A DNA stretch of 64,000 nucleotides from Nematopogon swammerdamellus (lineage: Eukaryota > Arthropoda > Insecta > Lepidoptera > Adelidae). This document shows positions 9,001-17,579 of the stretch, piece after piece; the stretch's first letter is position 1; each line of letters begins with the position of its first letter. The translations under genes and the position numbers were made by a program. The stretch is taken from positions 19,129,347-19,193,346 of the forward strand of contig OX336355.1 of NCBI GenBank assembly GCA_946902875.1. Direction: 5' to 3'. The notes under the pieces were generated by a model. That model was not told where the DNA came from. It searched no databases and worked only from the letters and a program-made list of their open reading frames with translations.

Positions 9001-10346
9001 TGCGGCCCGGCCGCGCCGGCAGGTTGCAGCGGCGCGGAGTCGGAGTGATGCGGCCACGCCGCGCCGGCAGGTTGCAGCGGCGCGGAGGCGGAGTGATGCG
9101 GCCACGCCGCGCCGGCAGGTTGCGGCGGCGCGGTGACGGCGGCGTTCGGCCACACTGCACCGGCAGGTTGCCGCGGCGCAGTGGTGGAGTCGTGCGGCCC
9201 GGCCGCGCCGGCAGGTTGCAGCGGCGCGGAGGCGGAGTGATGCGGCCACGCCGCGCCGGCAGGTTGCGGCGGCGCGGTGACGGCGGCGTTCGGCCACACT
9301 GCACCGGCAGGTTGCAGCGGCGCAGTGGTGGAGTCGTGCGGCCCGGCCGCGCCGGCAGGTTGCAGCGGCGCGGAGGCGGAGTGACGCGGCCACGCCGCGC
9401 CGGCAGGTTGCGGCGGCGCGGTGACGGCGGCGTTCGGCCACACTGCACCGGCAGGTTGCAGCGGCGCAGTGGCGGAGTCGTGCGGCGGAGCGGCGGTAGG
9501 GTCGTGCGGTTCGTCTTGATTCCGAATCCAGCTCTCCAGTCGGCCCCTCTGCAGCTCTTCGTCGCCTTCCTCGTCACTCGATGATCGCTCCGACTCCATG
9601 CGGTCGAGCTGCTCGGCCTGCAGGCGCTCGAGCCTCGCCTTCACCGATCTTGTGCGCGCTCTCGCCTCCTCCATGCGCGCTGTTGCCTCCTCCAGCTCCA
9701 CTTGTGCAAGCTCCTCTTGCAGCGCGAGCTCCGCAACCGTGCTCTTCGACTTTGCCGACCGGGCGGAGGTTGCTCGACGTCCGGCGGAAGCACGGGAACG
9801 CGACGTGGCGACCGAGTTAGCGCGCGGCGCGGTACGTACGCCTCGAGTGCTGACGTCATCGCCACGCGGGGCGGCGGCGGGCGCGGCACGTTTCACTTTC
9901 ACTGCCTGCGCGGCGAGCGCGCCGACGCCTTGCGTGACGTCAGCCTTCGGCGCGATGCCGGACGCGGGCACTGACGCACCAACGTCATCACGGCGCGTGA
10001 CGTGTGAGATCGCGGTACGCGGCACTTGCACCGTCGCGGCGGGCGCGCCGACGTCTTGCGTGACGTCAGCCTTCGGCGCGATGCCGGACGCGAGCACTGA
10101 CGCGCTGATGTCACCACGGCGCGTGACGTCGGCGATCGCGGCACGCGGCACTTGCACTGACGAGTCTGTCGTCGTTGGCTCGTCTTCCGTTGTTGTTGTC
10201 CGTGGCTCGGTGTCCGATGTGTCGGGCGGCGATGTTGCGAGTTCCGACGACGCGGACAACGCTCCGTCTGTCGGTGGCACACGCGGCGCGTCACGCGACG
10301 ACTCTCCTCTCCGCAGCCTCGCGTTCGTCGACCGAGTAATGGGCAT
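5757..10346 (-). CDS. BEL/Pao gag-protease polyprotein (1529 aa), pol-deleted
   Basis: The start is placed at the ATG giving MPITRSTNAR, the first Met inside the element after the primer-binding site; the frame stays open 33 codons further into the LTR. Domains by residue: a low-complexity N-terminus with a 42-aa tandem duplication (64-147); a charged coiled coil rich in Glu/Arg (about 203-255); 27 units of a 16-aa Pro/Ala repeat such as PLQPAGAAGPHDSTTA (about 296-727); a DUF1759-type gag core starting LPKFLYDLPPFDG (about 745) with ERWLRYRAAY and LELTKLRSLPK; a CCHC knuckle CFRCLRSRHRRNKC (about 992) with a second Cys/His cluster; a retropepsin-like region with LLDEGSSVTLI (about 1072), where the usual D-S/T-G is D-E-G; and TQLGWVLHG (about 1205), which normally precedes reverse transcriptase. 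After that only Pro/Arg runs and an 8-aa TQQATAAT repeat follow, ending out of frame with the pol remnant. The product could still form particles and bind RNA; enzymes would have to come from a relative (inference). Confidence 0.88.
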   Translation of the reverse strand: MPITRSTNARLRRGESSRDAPRVPPTDGALSASSELATSPPDTSDTEPRTTTTEDEPTTTDSSVQVPRAAIADVTRRGDISASVLASGIAPKADVTQDVGAPAATVQVPRTAISHVTRRDDVGASVPASGIAPKADVTQGVGALAAQAVKVKRAAPAAAPRGDDVSTRGVRTAPRANSVATSRSRASAGRRATSARSAKSKSTVAELALQEELAQVELEEATARMEEARARTRSVKARLERLQAEQLDRMESERSSSDEEGDEELQRGRLESWIRNQDEPHDPTAAPPHDSATAPLQPAGAVWPNAAVTAPPQPAGAAWPRHSASAPLQPAGAAGPHDSTTAPLQPAGAVWPNAAVTAPPQPAGAAWPHHSASAPLQPAGAAGPHDSTTAPRQPAGAVWPNAAVTAPPQPAGAAWPHHSASAPLQPAGAAWPHHSDSAPLQPAGAAGPHDSTTAPLQPAGAVWPNAAVTAPPQPAGAAWPHHSASAPLQPAGAAGPHDSTTAPLQPAGAVWPNTAVTAPPQPAGAAWPHHSASAPLQPAGAAGPHDSTTAPLQPAGAVWPNAAVTAPPQPAGAAWPHHSASAPLQPAGAAGPNDSASAPLQPAGAAGPHYSASAPLQPAGAAEPNAAITALLQLAGAAWPHHSASAPLQPAGAAGPNDSASAPLQPAGAAGPHYSASAPRQPAGAAGPHASASAPMQPAGAAGPHASATVPLQHAGAAWPHASASAPPHGNAGATAEPMYVARTKLPKFLYDLPPFDGSPERWLRYRAAYRNSERYFSDFENSARIGHSLRGPAEAAVSSRLAAAAGAEELITALERRFGKPDAIIKLELTKLRSLPKLPDNARDICTFASKLANSVQAIVGLGHGHLLHNVEILQAITDKFTPTMKNNWYRHPPRSTDHRPVLQVLSEFMEEEADRCAADVAPEPSGDKRNTTEQRRTGRNTERSYVASSDDEPQAKTENCPACSAEHQLPDCHRFKSADMDNRWKMVKKERMCFRCLRSRHRRNKCKARTCGVADCTRAHHALLHDPRRYEDTATPVPEVTAAARIADRVLLKIVPVTLSGPATTIETFALLDEGSSVTLIDSTVAELLGAKGRPEPLRVLGIGGNQVNAAESKSVNLRIRGRHDTEAHELVGARTVDRLRFPGQTVTRSMLQGCSHLADLQPVLAYERASPTLLIGQDNWPLIISREIRSGRRDEPVASRTQLGWVLHGGRSSTTTPTESCGLAWRAVPEAEERHRREPPALHDRALQPPLRHRTPPPPLRHCTPPPPPRHRRTPPPPPPRRRRTPPPSLTQQVTAATTQQATAATTQQATAATTQHATAATTQHATAATTQQATAATTQQAAAAADTNAALPPAAIAGLHTAPPRAAADTRAAPPHAADIAAWQHATAGAAWPHAPAAAAGPPAAAAAQHTSVRHGENAPGSQASSLFRVPVGASAPALATSPAGAAKERQTPTRHPTWRTTTPGRGDWPTASASFGYRGSSTGGSRGAVAGCWRRGTTSSSPTPTSRATHGGEESLPPAMDRTE
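6313..6473 (-). repeat. 24-bp minisatellite encoding TQQATAAT repeats
   Basis: About seven units of 24 bp, in frame with the gag-protease CDS and encoding variants of TQQATAAT. It lies between the protease region and the pol remnant, where the enzyme domains are missing, next to GGC-rich runs encoding Pro and Arg. It looks like filler generated by slippage after the deletion. Confidence 0.85.
8160..9470 (-). repeat. 48-bp minisatellite with 144-bp higher-order period inside gag
   Basis: Twenty-seven 48-bp units encode 16-aa Pro/Ala-rich repeats. Through much of the array three unit types alternate (ending AGAVWPNAAV, AGAAWPHHS, AGAAGPHDS), giving a 144-bp higher-order repeat; for example the same sequence recurs at 8641 and 8785. 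Because unit length is a multiple of three and GC content is very high, several frames stay open on both strands; only the minus-strand gag frame joins to recognisable domains. Confidence 0.92.
9906..10157 (-). repeat. 126-bp in-frame tandem duplication in gag N-terminus
   Basis: Two adjacent 126-bp segments encode 42-aa copies that both begin VQVPR and share SGIAPKADVTQ. They differ at several positions, so the duplication predates the insertion. Confidence 0.85.
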
Positions 10347-10354
10347 CTTCTGAT

Positions 10355-10372
10355 CCGGCGTCGACAGGGCCA
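10355..10372 (-). promoter_or_regulatory. Candidate primer-binding site
   Basis: One base after the 5' LTR the minus strand reads TGGCCCTGTCGACGCCGG. It starts with TGG as required to pair with a tRNA CCA end. I could not identify the matching tRNA. Confidence 0.5.
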
Positions 10373-10373
10373 A

Positions 10374-11195
10374 TGTTCGAGATCGACGCTCAGGGAGCGG
10401 TGGACTGTAGTGTTTCTTGCAATCTGGATCGACGAAGACACCCAAGTCACTCGGTCAGCGACTCGCGGAGAGGAAATAACGACGTGAAATAAAACACCCG
10501 TGCTCTATCAACTATAACGGGACGGCCCGACCCCGGAGCAACTCGGACTTGAACGACAGGGGGCTCAGTGAGCACAACGCGACGCGGAGAGAGAGGGACG
10601 GCGGTAGCGCAGTCGAGCTCGCTCTTGATGTCAACCGCTTCGGCGGGAAAGCTCTGGTGCTCGCTGCGCTTGTTGCTTGAGGTCCGCTCTCTCCCGCTGC
10701 TGGTAGTGTACTGGCGGGCCGGCGGCTTCGCGCCCGCTTTTATAATCACCGCTCGGCGAAAAATGAACTATTGCGCCGTTGCAACAGAATGTTGCACCAG
10801 CTGCGGCGGGGCGGCGGACCGCCGTACCCGCACCCGCGGCTCGGCTAAAACTGTCGTTCTCCCCCTGTGTTGCTCCGGAAAAAGGCCGTCATAATATTTA
10901 TTCAAATAACTTATGTCTAACCTATTCCATATGTTCTAATAGCTAATTAAACCTAACGGGCTAGGTCTTACGAGCTAACTTATTCTACGAGGGTGTAAAA
11001 AATATATTTCTTAATAACTAACTTATATCTAACTTATATTATCTTAATTATACCTAGCCCGCGCCTATGCTACACTATGCTAACTTATAAAACCTACTTC
11101 TATTGCTACGCCGGCCGCTGCCTTACTACTCTAATTCCTATTCTAATTTTCCTAACTAAGACGTGCCGGCTGCGGAGCCGTCGTCGTCCGCCACA
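10374..11195 (-). repeat. 5' LTR (822 bp)
   Basis: Direct repeat of the left LTR, TG...CA bounded, immediately followed by the second CTTTG duplication. It lacks the 298-bp segment and has a single GGCGGGCCGG at 10713-10722. Confidence 0.93.
10737..10744 (-). promoter_or_regulatory. LTR promoter TATA box
   Basis: TATAAAAG on the minus strand within a CG-rich context, well placed to drive the retroelement transcript. The site of the LTR length difference is only 15-24 bp downstream, about where transcription would start. Confidence 0.6.
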
Positions 11196-11200
11196 CTTTG
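11196..11200. repeat. Target-site duplication, right (CTTTG)
   Basis: Exact copy of 4523-4527, directly after the 5' LTR. Confidence 0.9.
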
Positions 11201-14004
11201 CTTACCTATGCACTCATTCAAACGCAAATATCGCTGCGCCTGAGCATGATTTAGTGAAACTTCCGCAACACAATATTAGCCATCAGCCATCGATCAAGGC
11301 GCATGTCCGTCTGTCACACAGTACGTCTCGCGTGTTATTTACGGTTTAATAAGTACAACACAATCTTAATCGTGTTATGTATGAACGATTTATAGCGAAG
11401 CATGAAATGTAAAGGTAGAAACCAGGTCCCGCCTTGCCTGTCTAGCTTGCTGATGGAAAGGTAGTGCACATTACCCACTCATATTCGTAAGTATAGGGAT
11501 GTTCAATACTAAGTTTACCTCGATTTGAAACAAATGCCTACTTGGAAACACGGCACGGGTGTCGTTTTCTGAGAATTTCCCATTAAATATAGACAACTTA
11601 GAATCTTAAAGTCTTAGATGAAAGAGCGAAATAGTTGGATGATTCATATATATCGATCGCGGAAGCACGCAGCTGTGTCGACGGTTCCTCAAGGCAGACC
11701 CTAGATCCGCGTCAAGTTGCAATAATTTTCACTTAACCGATATCGTCCAGCCGAGCCGAGATCGATAATTGGATAACACCAGGAAGGTGCGCGGGGTTGG
11801 AGGCTTATTATCGCATAGCACAGCGCGTGCCCGCTTCTGTTCTGTCTACCTTACCGGGCTATCTGGGTACGTCCTCCTGCCAGCACACGAGTATTATATT
11901 CTACTAACACCTGACTGAAATTCACTTTCTGGTCAAATATTGGGACGACCTTTCCAGGTGTGGTACTGGTGTGGTGGTGTGGTACTACTCTAGCGCCAGC
12001 CTGATCTGTGTTTTGCACAACAGAAGAAGTTGTGCCGATGAGAAGATCCGCCTAGTACGATATAGCAAGATCTCTAATTTCTTAGATTTAGTTTTAGCCT
12101 CGGACTCAATTCAAGGTACATGCAAGTAACACTTGAAAATCTAAGCCTTTAGAAATGGAAGTGGCCAGTAGGGTGCTCTGGGACAGCTAAAGGCACTTCG
12201 TTGAAAACAAGTTGACCTCATGTTGCCGCTTCCGGCACCTTTTCTGGGATTTATGGCAATAAATCACATGAGGTCGGGAAGAGTATTTATACATATTGGG
12301 TGTTCTACGACAACATACCAGCTCCGATTGCGTTTATGGTCAGCGAAATTTCAATGTCTACTATTCTAGAGAAATGATAACGATCAAAGGCAGGGAAATG
12401 ATTGCCATAAATACACGGATAAGAAGCGACGCGCTAGGATAACGCGGACGCACTCCGTTACAGTAATGTTAACGAGAAACTTTCCACAAAGCGTTGCCGC
12501 CACCTCCGCCGCCGCCGCAGCAGCAGCTCCAGTGATAAGTGCATTCGGTGCACTTTCTACTTCGCACTCGCCACTCCACTGCATATTATTTTATTGGCCT
12601 CAACTCGCCGACAGCCGCTGATGAATCTATTGCTAACGCCCCGCCCTGCTCTGCTTGCACGTCTCCATGCAAAACTCTAGAGTAGATACCTTCACTCTGG
12701 CATTTGAAAGTATAACGATAGCGAAACATATAATAATGAGAAGATAACCTCCGCTCTGATAAATTAGGCTGGCAGCTCATCGCCACATCCAGCCAGACCG
12801 AACGTACAATTTGGATAATTAAATGTTCACAGCCAACGAAGAAGATTAGACCAAAATGACCACGGTCAACTATCACAATAGCATCGAAGAATATTATTAT
12901 GAAAAGAAATTGTCAAAACCCAAGAATCGGCCCCGTTAGAGACTAGAGGTAAAAGATGATTATCGACTGAGAATGCGATAAACGTAGATAGTAGCAGATA
13001 GCGACGATATCATAATATCATATCAGTTTCCAACAATGTTAAACAAAGTGCACCTTGTGCCTAGTGGACTGAGTGAGCACACAGATGAGTGCACATTTGC
13101 ATTGTTCTCAATTGGTCGATGCCCCATATAGTTGTTACACCCGCTTTGCTTATCTCGGCTGAGATTTTGAATGACTGAAGGGAATTAAGACAATTTATGG
13201 AAATGGGTCAGAAATATTGGAGCAGATAACTATAAATGGACTGGCCGTAGAGCGGAGACCTACAATTAATAGATTAAGTTGTCAATTGAGGAGGTTGCGA
13301 CTATAAATGTGCAAGTTCGGAAATATTATTATAATGAAAATAAATTACTTAGTTATGTACTTCACACTAAACCATAAATTTATACGAAACCACCATGCAC
13401 AAGCGAATAATTCTTATCAGTCTCTCTAAATTGCCTGCTGTGGTAGCGTTGTTTTATTTAGTTGTAAGCTGAGTGTCGGTGCGTGGAGTGCTTGGGGAGA
13501 GGTTGTAGGCTAGCAGCGTAGTGAAGCTGACTCCATCGCCATTCATTTTATTGGTAGAAAGATCTTGCTCTATGCATTCAGATAGCTGCGCGTGCGCAGC
13601 TAGAGCATTCACTGCTCTATCTATCTATCACACTTTGTATGCGTTTGCTTTGTCTTGTCTGTAGTTGCTGCTGTGAATTGATAACTATTTGGGAACAACA
13701 GAAAATTCATAATATATTTTATATTAGTGGGTATACATTTATTGCTAAAGTGTCAATAGGAGGACATTTTAACGTCATTTAATCTAATTTCATAGTCACC
13801 ACCAAAACGACCTAATTGAGGTTTGAAGGCGAGGTAGAGACGTACTGGCGAATTGATTCACCGTGACTATACATGATGTCCGCAAGGAAGGCACGTGGAT
13901 TCATTCACTAACGCTCGCAGGCCATCTAGTCGTGTTTTCCTGCCAGTTCAGTGTAGCCGACACGACAAGCGGGAAAACATCTGGCAATGTTTAATAGTCA
14001 GACA
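11201..14004. other. No gene recognised (about 2.8 kb)
   Basis: Non-repetitive, AT-rich sequence with no motif-bearing frame. Open frames of 60-100 codons (for example 12384-12584 and 12586-12876, both minus) show no domain. A short CCG/GCA-rich patch lies at 12485-12530. A TAGCTGCGC inverted repeat lies near 13585. Confidence 0.6.
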
Positions 14005-14350
14005 TCAGTCAGTCAGTCAGTCAGTCAGTCAGCGTGTAAGCGTCCACTGCTGGACATGCGCCTCTCCTATTTTCCTCCAGTCCTCCCGGCCTTCAGCGAT
14101 ACGGAACCACTGATTTCCGCCGGCGTACTTGATGTCGTCGTCCCACCTGGCGGGTGGTCTTCCCACACTCCGTTTTCCTGTCCACGGCCGCCAGTGTAGG
14201 ACACGGTTACTCCAACGGTCATCGTCTCTTCGGCTAACGTGCCCAGCCCACTGCCACTTGAGATTAGCCACCCGGTGTCCAATATCGACTACTTTGGTGC
14301 GTCGGCGGATTGCCTCGTTACGCACCATATCACGTAGCGATATTCTAAGT
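14005..14350 (-). mobile_element. RTE-type LINE 3' end, 5'-truncated
   Basis: The minus-strand translation has the characteristic tail of RTE-clade reverse transcriptase proteins: NEAIRRRTKVVDIGHRVA, LKWQWAGHVSRR, then GRPPARWDDDIKYAGG and finally EAHVQQWT. A run of GACT/TGAC units follows at the 3' end (14007-14034); RTE elements typically end in such short tandem repeats rather than poly-A. Related fragments lie at 52625-52880 and 61975-62185. Confidence 0.88.
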
Positions 14351-15024
14351 CAGACATCACGGATCTATAACTGATATCGGTAGCGATCGCGGATTCGCGG
14401 ATACACTCGACCATCACAGCCCACGGACTCCACAGCCCGTCTGCGGTTTTTCGCAGGAAACTCCTCGTCCTTCCGTCCTTCCCCATGTGCGCCGCAGACC
14501 ACAGCATCGCGTATGATATGAGTTGACGACGCGGCTCGCGCGCGCGCTTGACGCAGTTCCACTCGGCTGTCTCTATCCACGAAAGTGAGGATTGTTACAG
14601 AACACATAGTGCATTTCACTTACGCAAGCGCACACGGGAGGCAATCACTCGGTGACGTCGACGCTTACCTGAAAACAAAAAAAACTCAAGTTAGACAACA
14701 CATAATGCAACCAACATGTTGAAACGCTGTTTCATTTTGAAATAAAATTGAAATTGAAACTTTTATTATACCATAAAGGAAAACATTTGACATAAACTAA
14801 ACTATAAATAACAGATTGAACAAAAATTCGTGAAATAAAATATAAATATTTCATGTTTTTTTTATGTTTTCCATGCTAAAACCATATTAACATCCCTGTC
14901 TTGTAAACACTGCCCCATAAACTAGCCCGAAGGCTGTATGTATTTTAGGAGGCATCAGGTACTTCCACACAAACATACTAGGATAATTTAAATTTTATCT
15001 GAGAAATCGTCGGATTTTGAAAAT
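14351..15024. other. No gene recognised (about 0.7 kb)
   Basis: 14351-14660 is GC-moderate with open frames on the minus strand but no motif. 14680-15020 is strongly AT-rich and contains poly-A and poly-T runs leading into the hairpin. Confidence 0.5.
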
Positions 15025-15405
15025 ATAAAAAAAAAAGTTTTAAAAAACATAAAACCGACTTCCTAAAAAAAGGAAAACTAAAAAACTATTCAAAATAAAA
15101 ATATAAAAACCGCCTTCAAAAATATATGAAATAAAAACTTAAAAAAAAAAACGAACCCTAGAGTTGAAGGCGGTGCTAAAGCAAGCAAAAATGATGCATG
15201 AAAGAAAACATGAGTGGATGATAATATCCTTTGTGATTTGTGTAGCCTTTTTAGCACCGCCTTCAACTCTAGGGTTCGTTTTTTTTTTTTAAGTTTTTAT
15301 TTCATATATTTTTGAAGGCGGTTTTTATATTTTTATTTTGAATAGTTTTTTAGTTTTCCTTTTTTTAGGAAGTCGGTTTTATGTTTTTTAAAACTTTTTT
15401 TTTAT
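15025..15405. repeat. Long hairpin: arms of about 155 bp, 69-bp loop
   Basis: 15025-15180 and 15250-15405 are near-perfect reverse complements. Each contains GAAGGCGGT, AACCCTAGAGTTG and AAACCGACTTCC or its complement. The loop is 15181-15249. The AAGTCGGTT motif also occurs at 17560 and 48165, so the arms derive from a dispersed repeat family. Confidence 0.92.
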
Positions 15406-15445
15406 TTCACAGTTTTTTTTAGTAATTTTTGCTATTAATGTACTC

Positions 15446-15482
15446 GGCGGAATCGCTCGGCCTTCGGCCTCGCGATTCCGCC
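15446..15482. repeat. Short GC hairpin
   Basis: GGCGGAATCGC and its complement GCGATTCCGCC bracket CGGCC-TTC-GGCC, so the 37 nt fold with very few mismatches. It lies just upstream of the 5S-derived SINE. Confidence 0.75.
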
Positions 15483-15532
15483 TCGCTTTCCAATCCGATC
15501 TTGACCCAATTAAAATAGGACCACGTCAGCTT

Positions 15533-15880
15533 CGATAGCTCAGTGGTGCAGACAGTCAACTGTCGCTATTGAATGTTAAGCAACGCTGGTTGCGGTCAGT
15601 ACTTGGATGGGTGACCGCTGACCGTTGGAGGCTGACCGAGGTTCGGATTCCTCGTAAAACTGTAGGTCCCTTCCCTCCTAATCTTACTTGGTGGTAGGGT
15701 TTAACCTGACCGGGTTGGTACCACCGCACTGAATTAAACGTCGGTCGAAACGGCTATGTAAATAGTTTGTGTTTTCCGACCAGTTCAGTGTAGTCAGTAC
15801 GATCAAAGGGGGAAGTACTGACATGGCACTTAGTTTACCCGGTGTTATGGGCTGACATCACGGACGTTGTAGGTGATGTT
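15533..15880 (+). mobile_element. 5S-rRNA-derived SINE, copy 1
   Basis: The head contains GTTAAGCAACG and TACTTGGATGGGTGACCGC, the internal control regions of 5S rRNA. It is followed by a body shared with 60005-60400 (+) and, on the minus strand, with 45706-45905 and 55595-55775. Shared body blocks include GGTGGTAGGGTTTAACC, the ATGTAAATAG segment and TGGGCTGACATCA. Presumed transcription is by RNA polymerase III and mobilisation by a LINE; which LINE is not evident. This copy runs directly into a tandem array. Confidence 0.85.
15574..15618 (+). promoter_or_regulatory. 5S-type internal Pol III promoter
   Basis: GTTAAGCAACG (box A-like) and ACTTGGATGGGTGACCGC (box C-like) are spaced as in 5S rRNA genes. 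The surrounding 5S sequence has degenerated. Confidence 0.75.
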
Positions 15881-16445
15881 GCAGAACTTAGTAGAATGGA
15901 CAGACATAAACATGTTACGGAACCCTACTTTTATTATAAAATAACCGTCGGAGGACCTTGGTTGAAAATTGTGAAATTTAGTAGAAAGGACAGACATACA
16001 TTTGTTACGGAACCCTACTTTTATTATAAAATAACCGTCGGAGGGCCTTGGTTGAAAATTGTAAAATTTAGTAGAACGGACAGACATACATTTGTTACGG
16101 AACCCTACATTCATTTTGAAATAAATGTTAAATTTTGTAGAACGGACAGACATGCATTTGTCACGGAACCCTACATTCATCTTGCAGAACTTAGTAGAAT
16201 GGACAGACATAAACGTGTTACGGAACCCTACTTTTATTATAAAATAACCGTCGGAGGACCTTGGTTGAAAATTGTAAAATTTAGTAGAACGGATAGACAT
16301 GCATTTGTTACGGAACCCTACATTCATTTTGAAATAAATGTTAAATTTAGTAGAACAGACAGACATGCATTTGTTACGGAACCCTACATTCATTTTGCAG
16401 AACTTAGTAGAATGGACAGACATAAACGTGTTACCGAACCCTACT
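15881..16445 (+). repeat. Mosaic tandem array in the tail of the 5S SINE
   Basis: Seven to eight copies of a core of about 50-60 bp (TTTAGTAGAACGGACAGACA followed by TTTGTTACGGAACCCTAC) alternate with longer versions that carry an extra block of about 40 bp (AAAATAACCGTCGGAGG). A 224-codon open frame (15842-16516) and its minus counterpart result from the repeat and are not called as genes. Confidence 0.88.
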
Positions 16446-16559
16446 TAACAGTTGCACTCCGGGAGTGCCGGCAGATCCCGTGCCACTCTAACTTAACCCT
16501 TAATGCAATGACTTAAGGTTTCATTTTAAAAATGACGCTGACGCGATGTCGCGAGTTAT

Positions 16560-16760
16560 ACATTTTTTACCCACCTAAAAAAGTGCCAAGCGCCGCTAAA
16601 GAAGTTTTCACTTCAAAAACCTCAGGGTTATCCCCTTTCAAATAAAAAAAAAAAGAATTTTCAAAATCGGCCCACAATTGACGGAGTAATCGCGTAACAA
16701 ACATCAAAAAAAAGAAAACATACTGTCGAATTGAGAATCTCTTAGGTCTAAAGTAAATTT
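16560..16760 (-). repeat. Dispersed repeat with ATTGACGGAG...GAATTGAGAA motif, copy 1
   Basis: Shares AAAAAAGAATTTTC, AAATCGGCCC, CAATTGACGGAG, AATCGCGTAACAAACAT and CGAATTGAGAA with 17434-17577. The same tail recurs at 48110-48175. I know this motif from lepidopteran genomes but cannot assign its superfamily; the orientation given is arbitrary. Confidence 0.65.
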
Positions 16761-17210
16761 CTCGTGAAGACAAATGCAACGAGCCCAAACACGATGGGTT
16801 TATCATGTGTAGTTTAGAAGTTCCTATGGCCACCTTCTGTCTCCATCATCAGACCAGCTCGATGGTACTCGGTACAGTAGGTACCGGTCAGGTACCATAA
16901 TAAATTATGCGCACCTGGCCGGTCGGAAAAGATAAAAAATTTCAAATTTAGAATATTCATGAAACAAGGGTCCGAATATGTATCACTAGTAAATATCGAT
17001 TCATGTATTTCAACAGGACAGAGAAAATTTCAAAATATTAGGTATTTAATACTTTTTAGTTCTTTTTGTTTTTTTGTTTTTTTGAAATCGGTTTAATATT
17101 TTTTAAAACAGTTTTTATTTCATTCTTTTTAGTAATATTACATAAATAAGAATAATCGAAATCGAATAATCGAAATCGATTGAAGTGGTACAGAATTATT
17201 CGCCATATGT
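16761..17210. other. No gene recognised (about 0.45 kb)
   Basis: Contains a CACCTTCTGTCTCCATCATC segment near 16840 and a GGTACC-rich patch near 16860-16900, probably further pieces of the flanking repeat. The remainder is AT-rich. Confidence 0.45.
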
Positions 17211-17346
17211 GTCAGACTGCAAATTGCTGAATAAGTCCACATCACAAAAGTTTTGCTGAAGGTAACCACACACCATACTAATTTATCAAACTGAAAATTG
17301 CCGAATACGACCACATCACAAGTTTTGCTGAAGGTAACCACACACT
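17211..17346. repeat. Two-copy tandem repeat of about 65 bp
   Basis: Two adjacent units share CCACATCACAA and GTTTTGCTGAAGGTAACCAC. They differ by several substitutions and a two-base indel. Confidence 0.8.
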
Positions 17347-17433
17347 ATAGTATTATGCTGATTTTTCGAAAACCACTCAACCAATTTCGATAAAATTGAA
17401 ATGGGACCACCTCGGAAGTATGACCTAACTAAC

Positions 17434-17577
17434 AAAAAAAGAATTTTCTAAATCGGCCCTCAATTGACGGAGAAATCGCGTAACAAACATACAAAAAAAT
17501 AAAAAAAAAAATAAAAAAATAAAAAACATACAGACGAATTGAGAACCTCCTCCTTTTTTGGAAGTCGGTTAAAAATG
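17434..17577 (-). repeat. Dispersed repeat with ATTGACGGAG...GAAGTCGGTT motif, copy 2
   Basis: Second copy of the family at 16560-16760, here with the full end CCTCCTTTTTTGGAAGTCGG. An A/T homopolymer-rich stretch lies in the middle. Orientation is arbitrary. Confidence 0.65.
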
Positions 17578-17579
17578 TC

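Larger units (their letters stand above)
4528..11195 (-). mobile_element. BEL/Pao LTR retrotransposon with the RT-RNase H-integrase core deleted
   Basis: Two long direct repeats starting TGTTCGAG and ending CCACA bracket a minus-strand gag-protease frame. The insertion is flanked by a perfect 5-bp duplication (CTTTG). Transcription would run from the right LTR (5' LTR) to the left LTR. Internal order on the minus strand is primer-binding site, gag with a central minisatellite, CCHC zinc knuckle, retropepsin-like domain, low-complexity filler, C-terminal pol remnant (DUF5641-like), polypurine tract. Reverse transcriptase, RNase H and the integrase catalytic core should lie between protease and DUF5641 but are absent; only about 0.7 kb of simple repeats lies there. 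The element is 6.7 kb. The LTRs appear identical wherever they align, so the insertion looks young. Confidence 0.93.

Noticed and set aside
5773..9584. Plus-strand frames of 260, 290 and 533 codons
   Set aside because: Alanine/glycine/arginine-rich translations of the gag minisatellite complement, without domains. Open only because of GC content and repeat lengths divisible by three.
13577..13606. TAGCTGCGC inverted repeat
   Set aside because: Nine-base arms are within chance expectation for 64 kb of repeat-rich DNA.
15574..15618. Possible functional 5S rRNA gene
   Set aside because: Only the internal promoter region is conserved; the rest of the 5S sequence has diverged and a SINE body follows.
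15842..16516. 224-codon plus frame and 192-codon minus frame
   Set aside because: Both arise from tandem repeat units in the 5S SINE tail; no start context or domain, and both strands are open alike.
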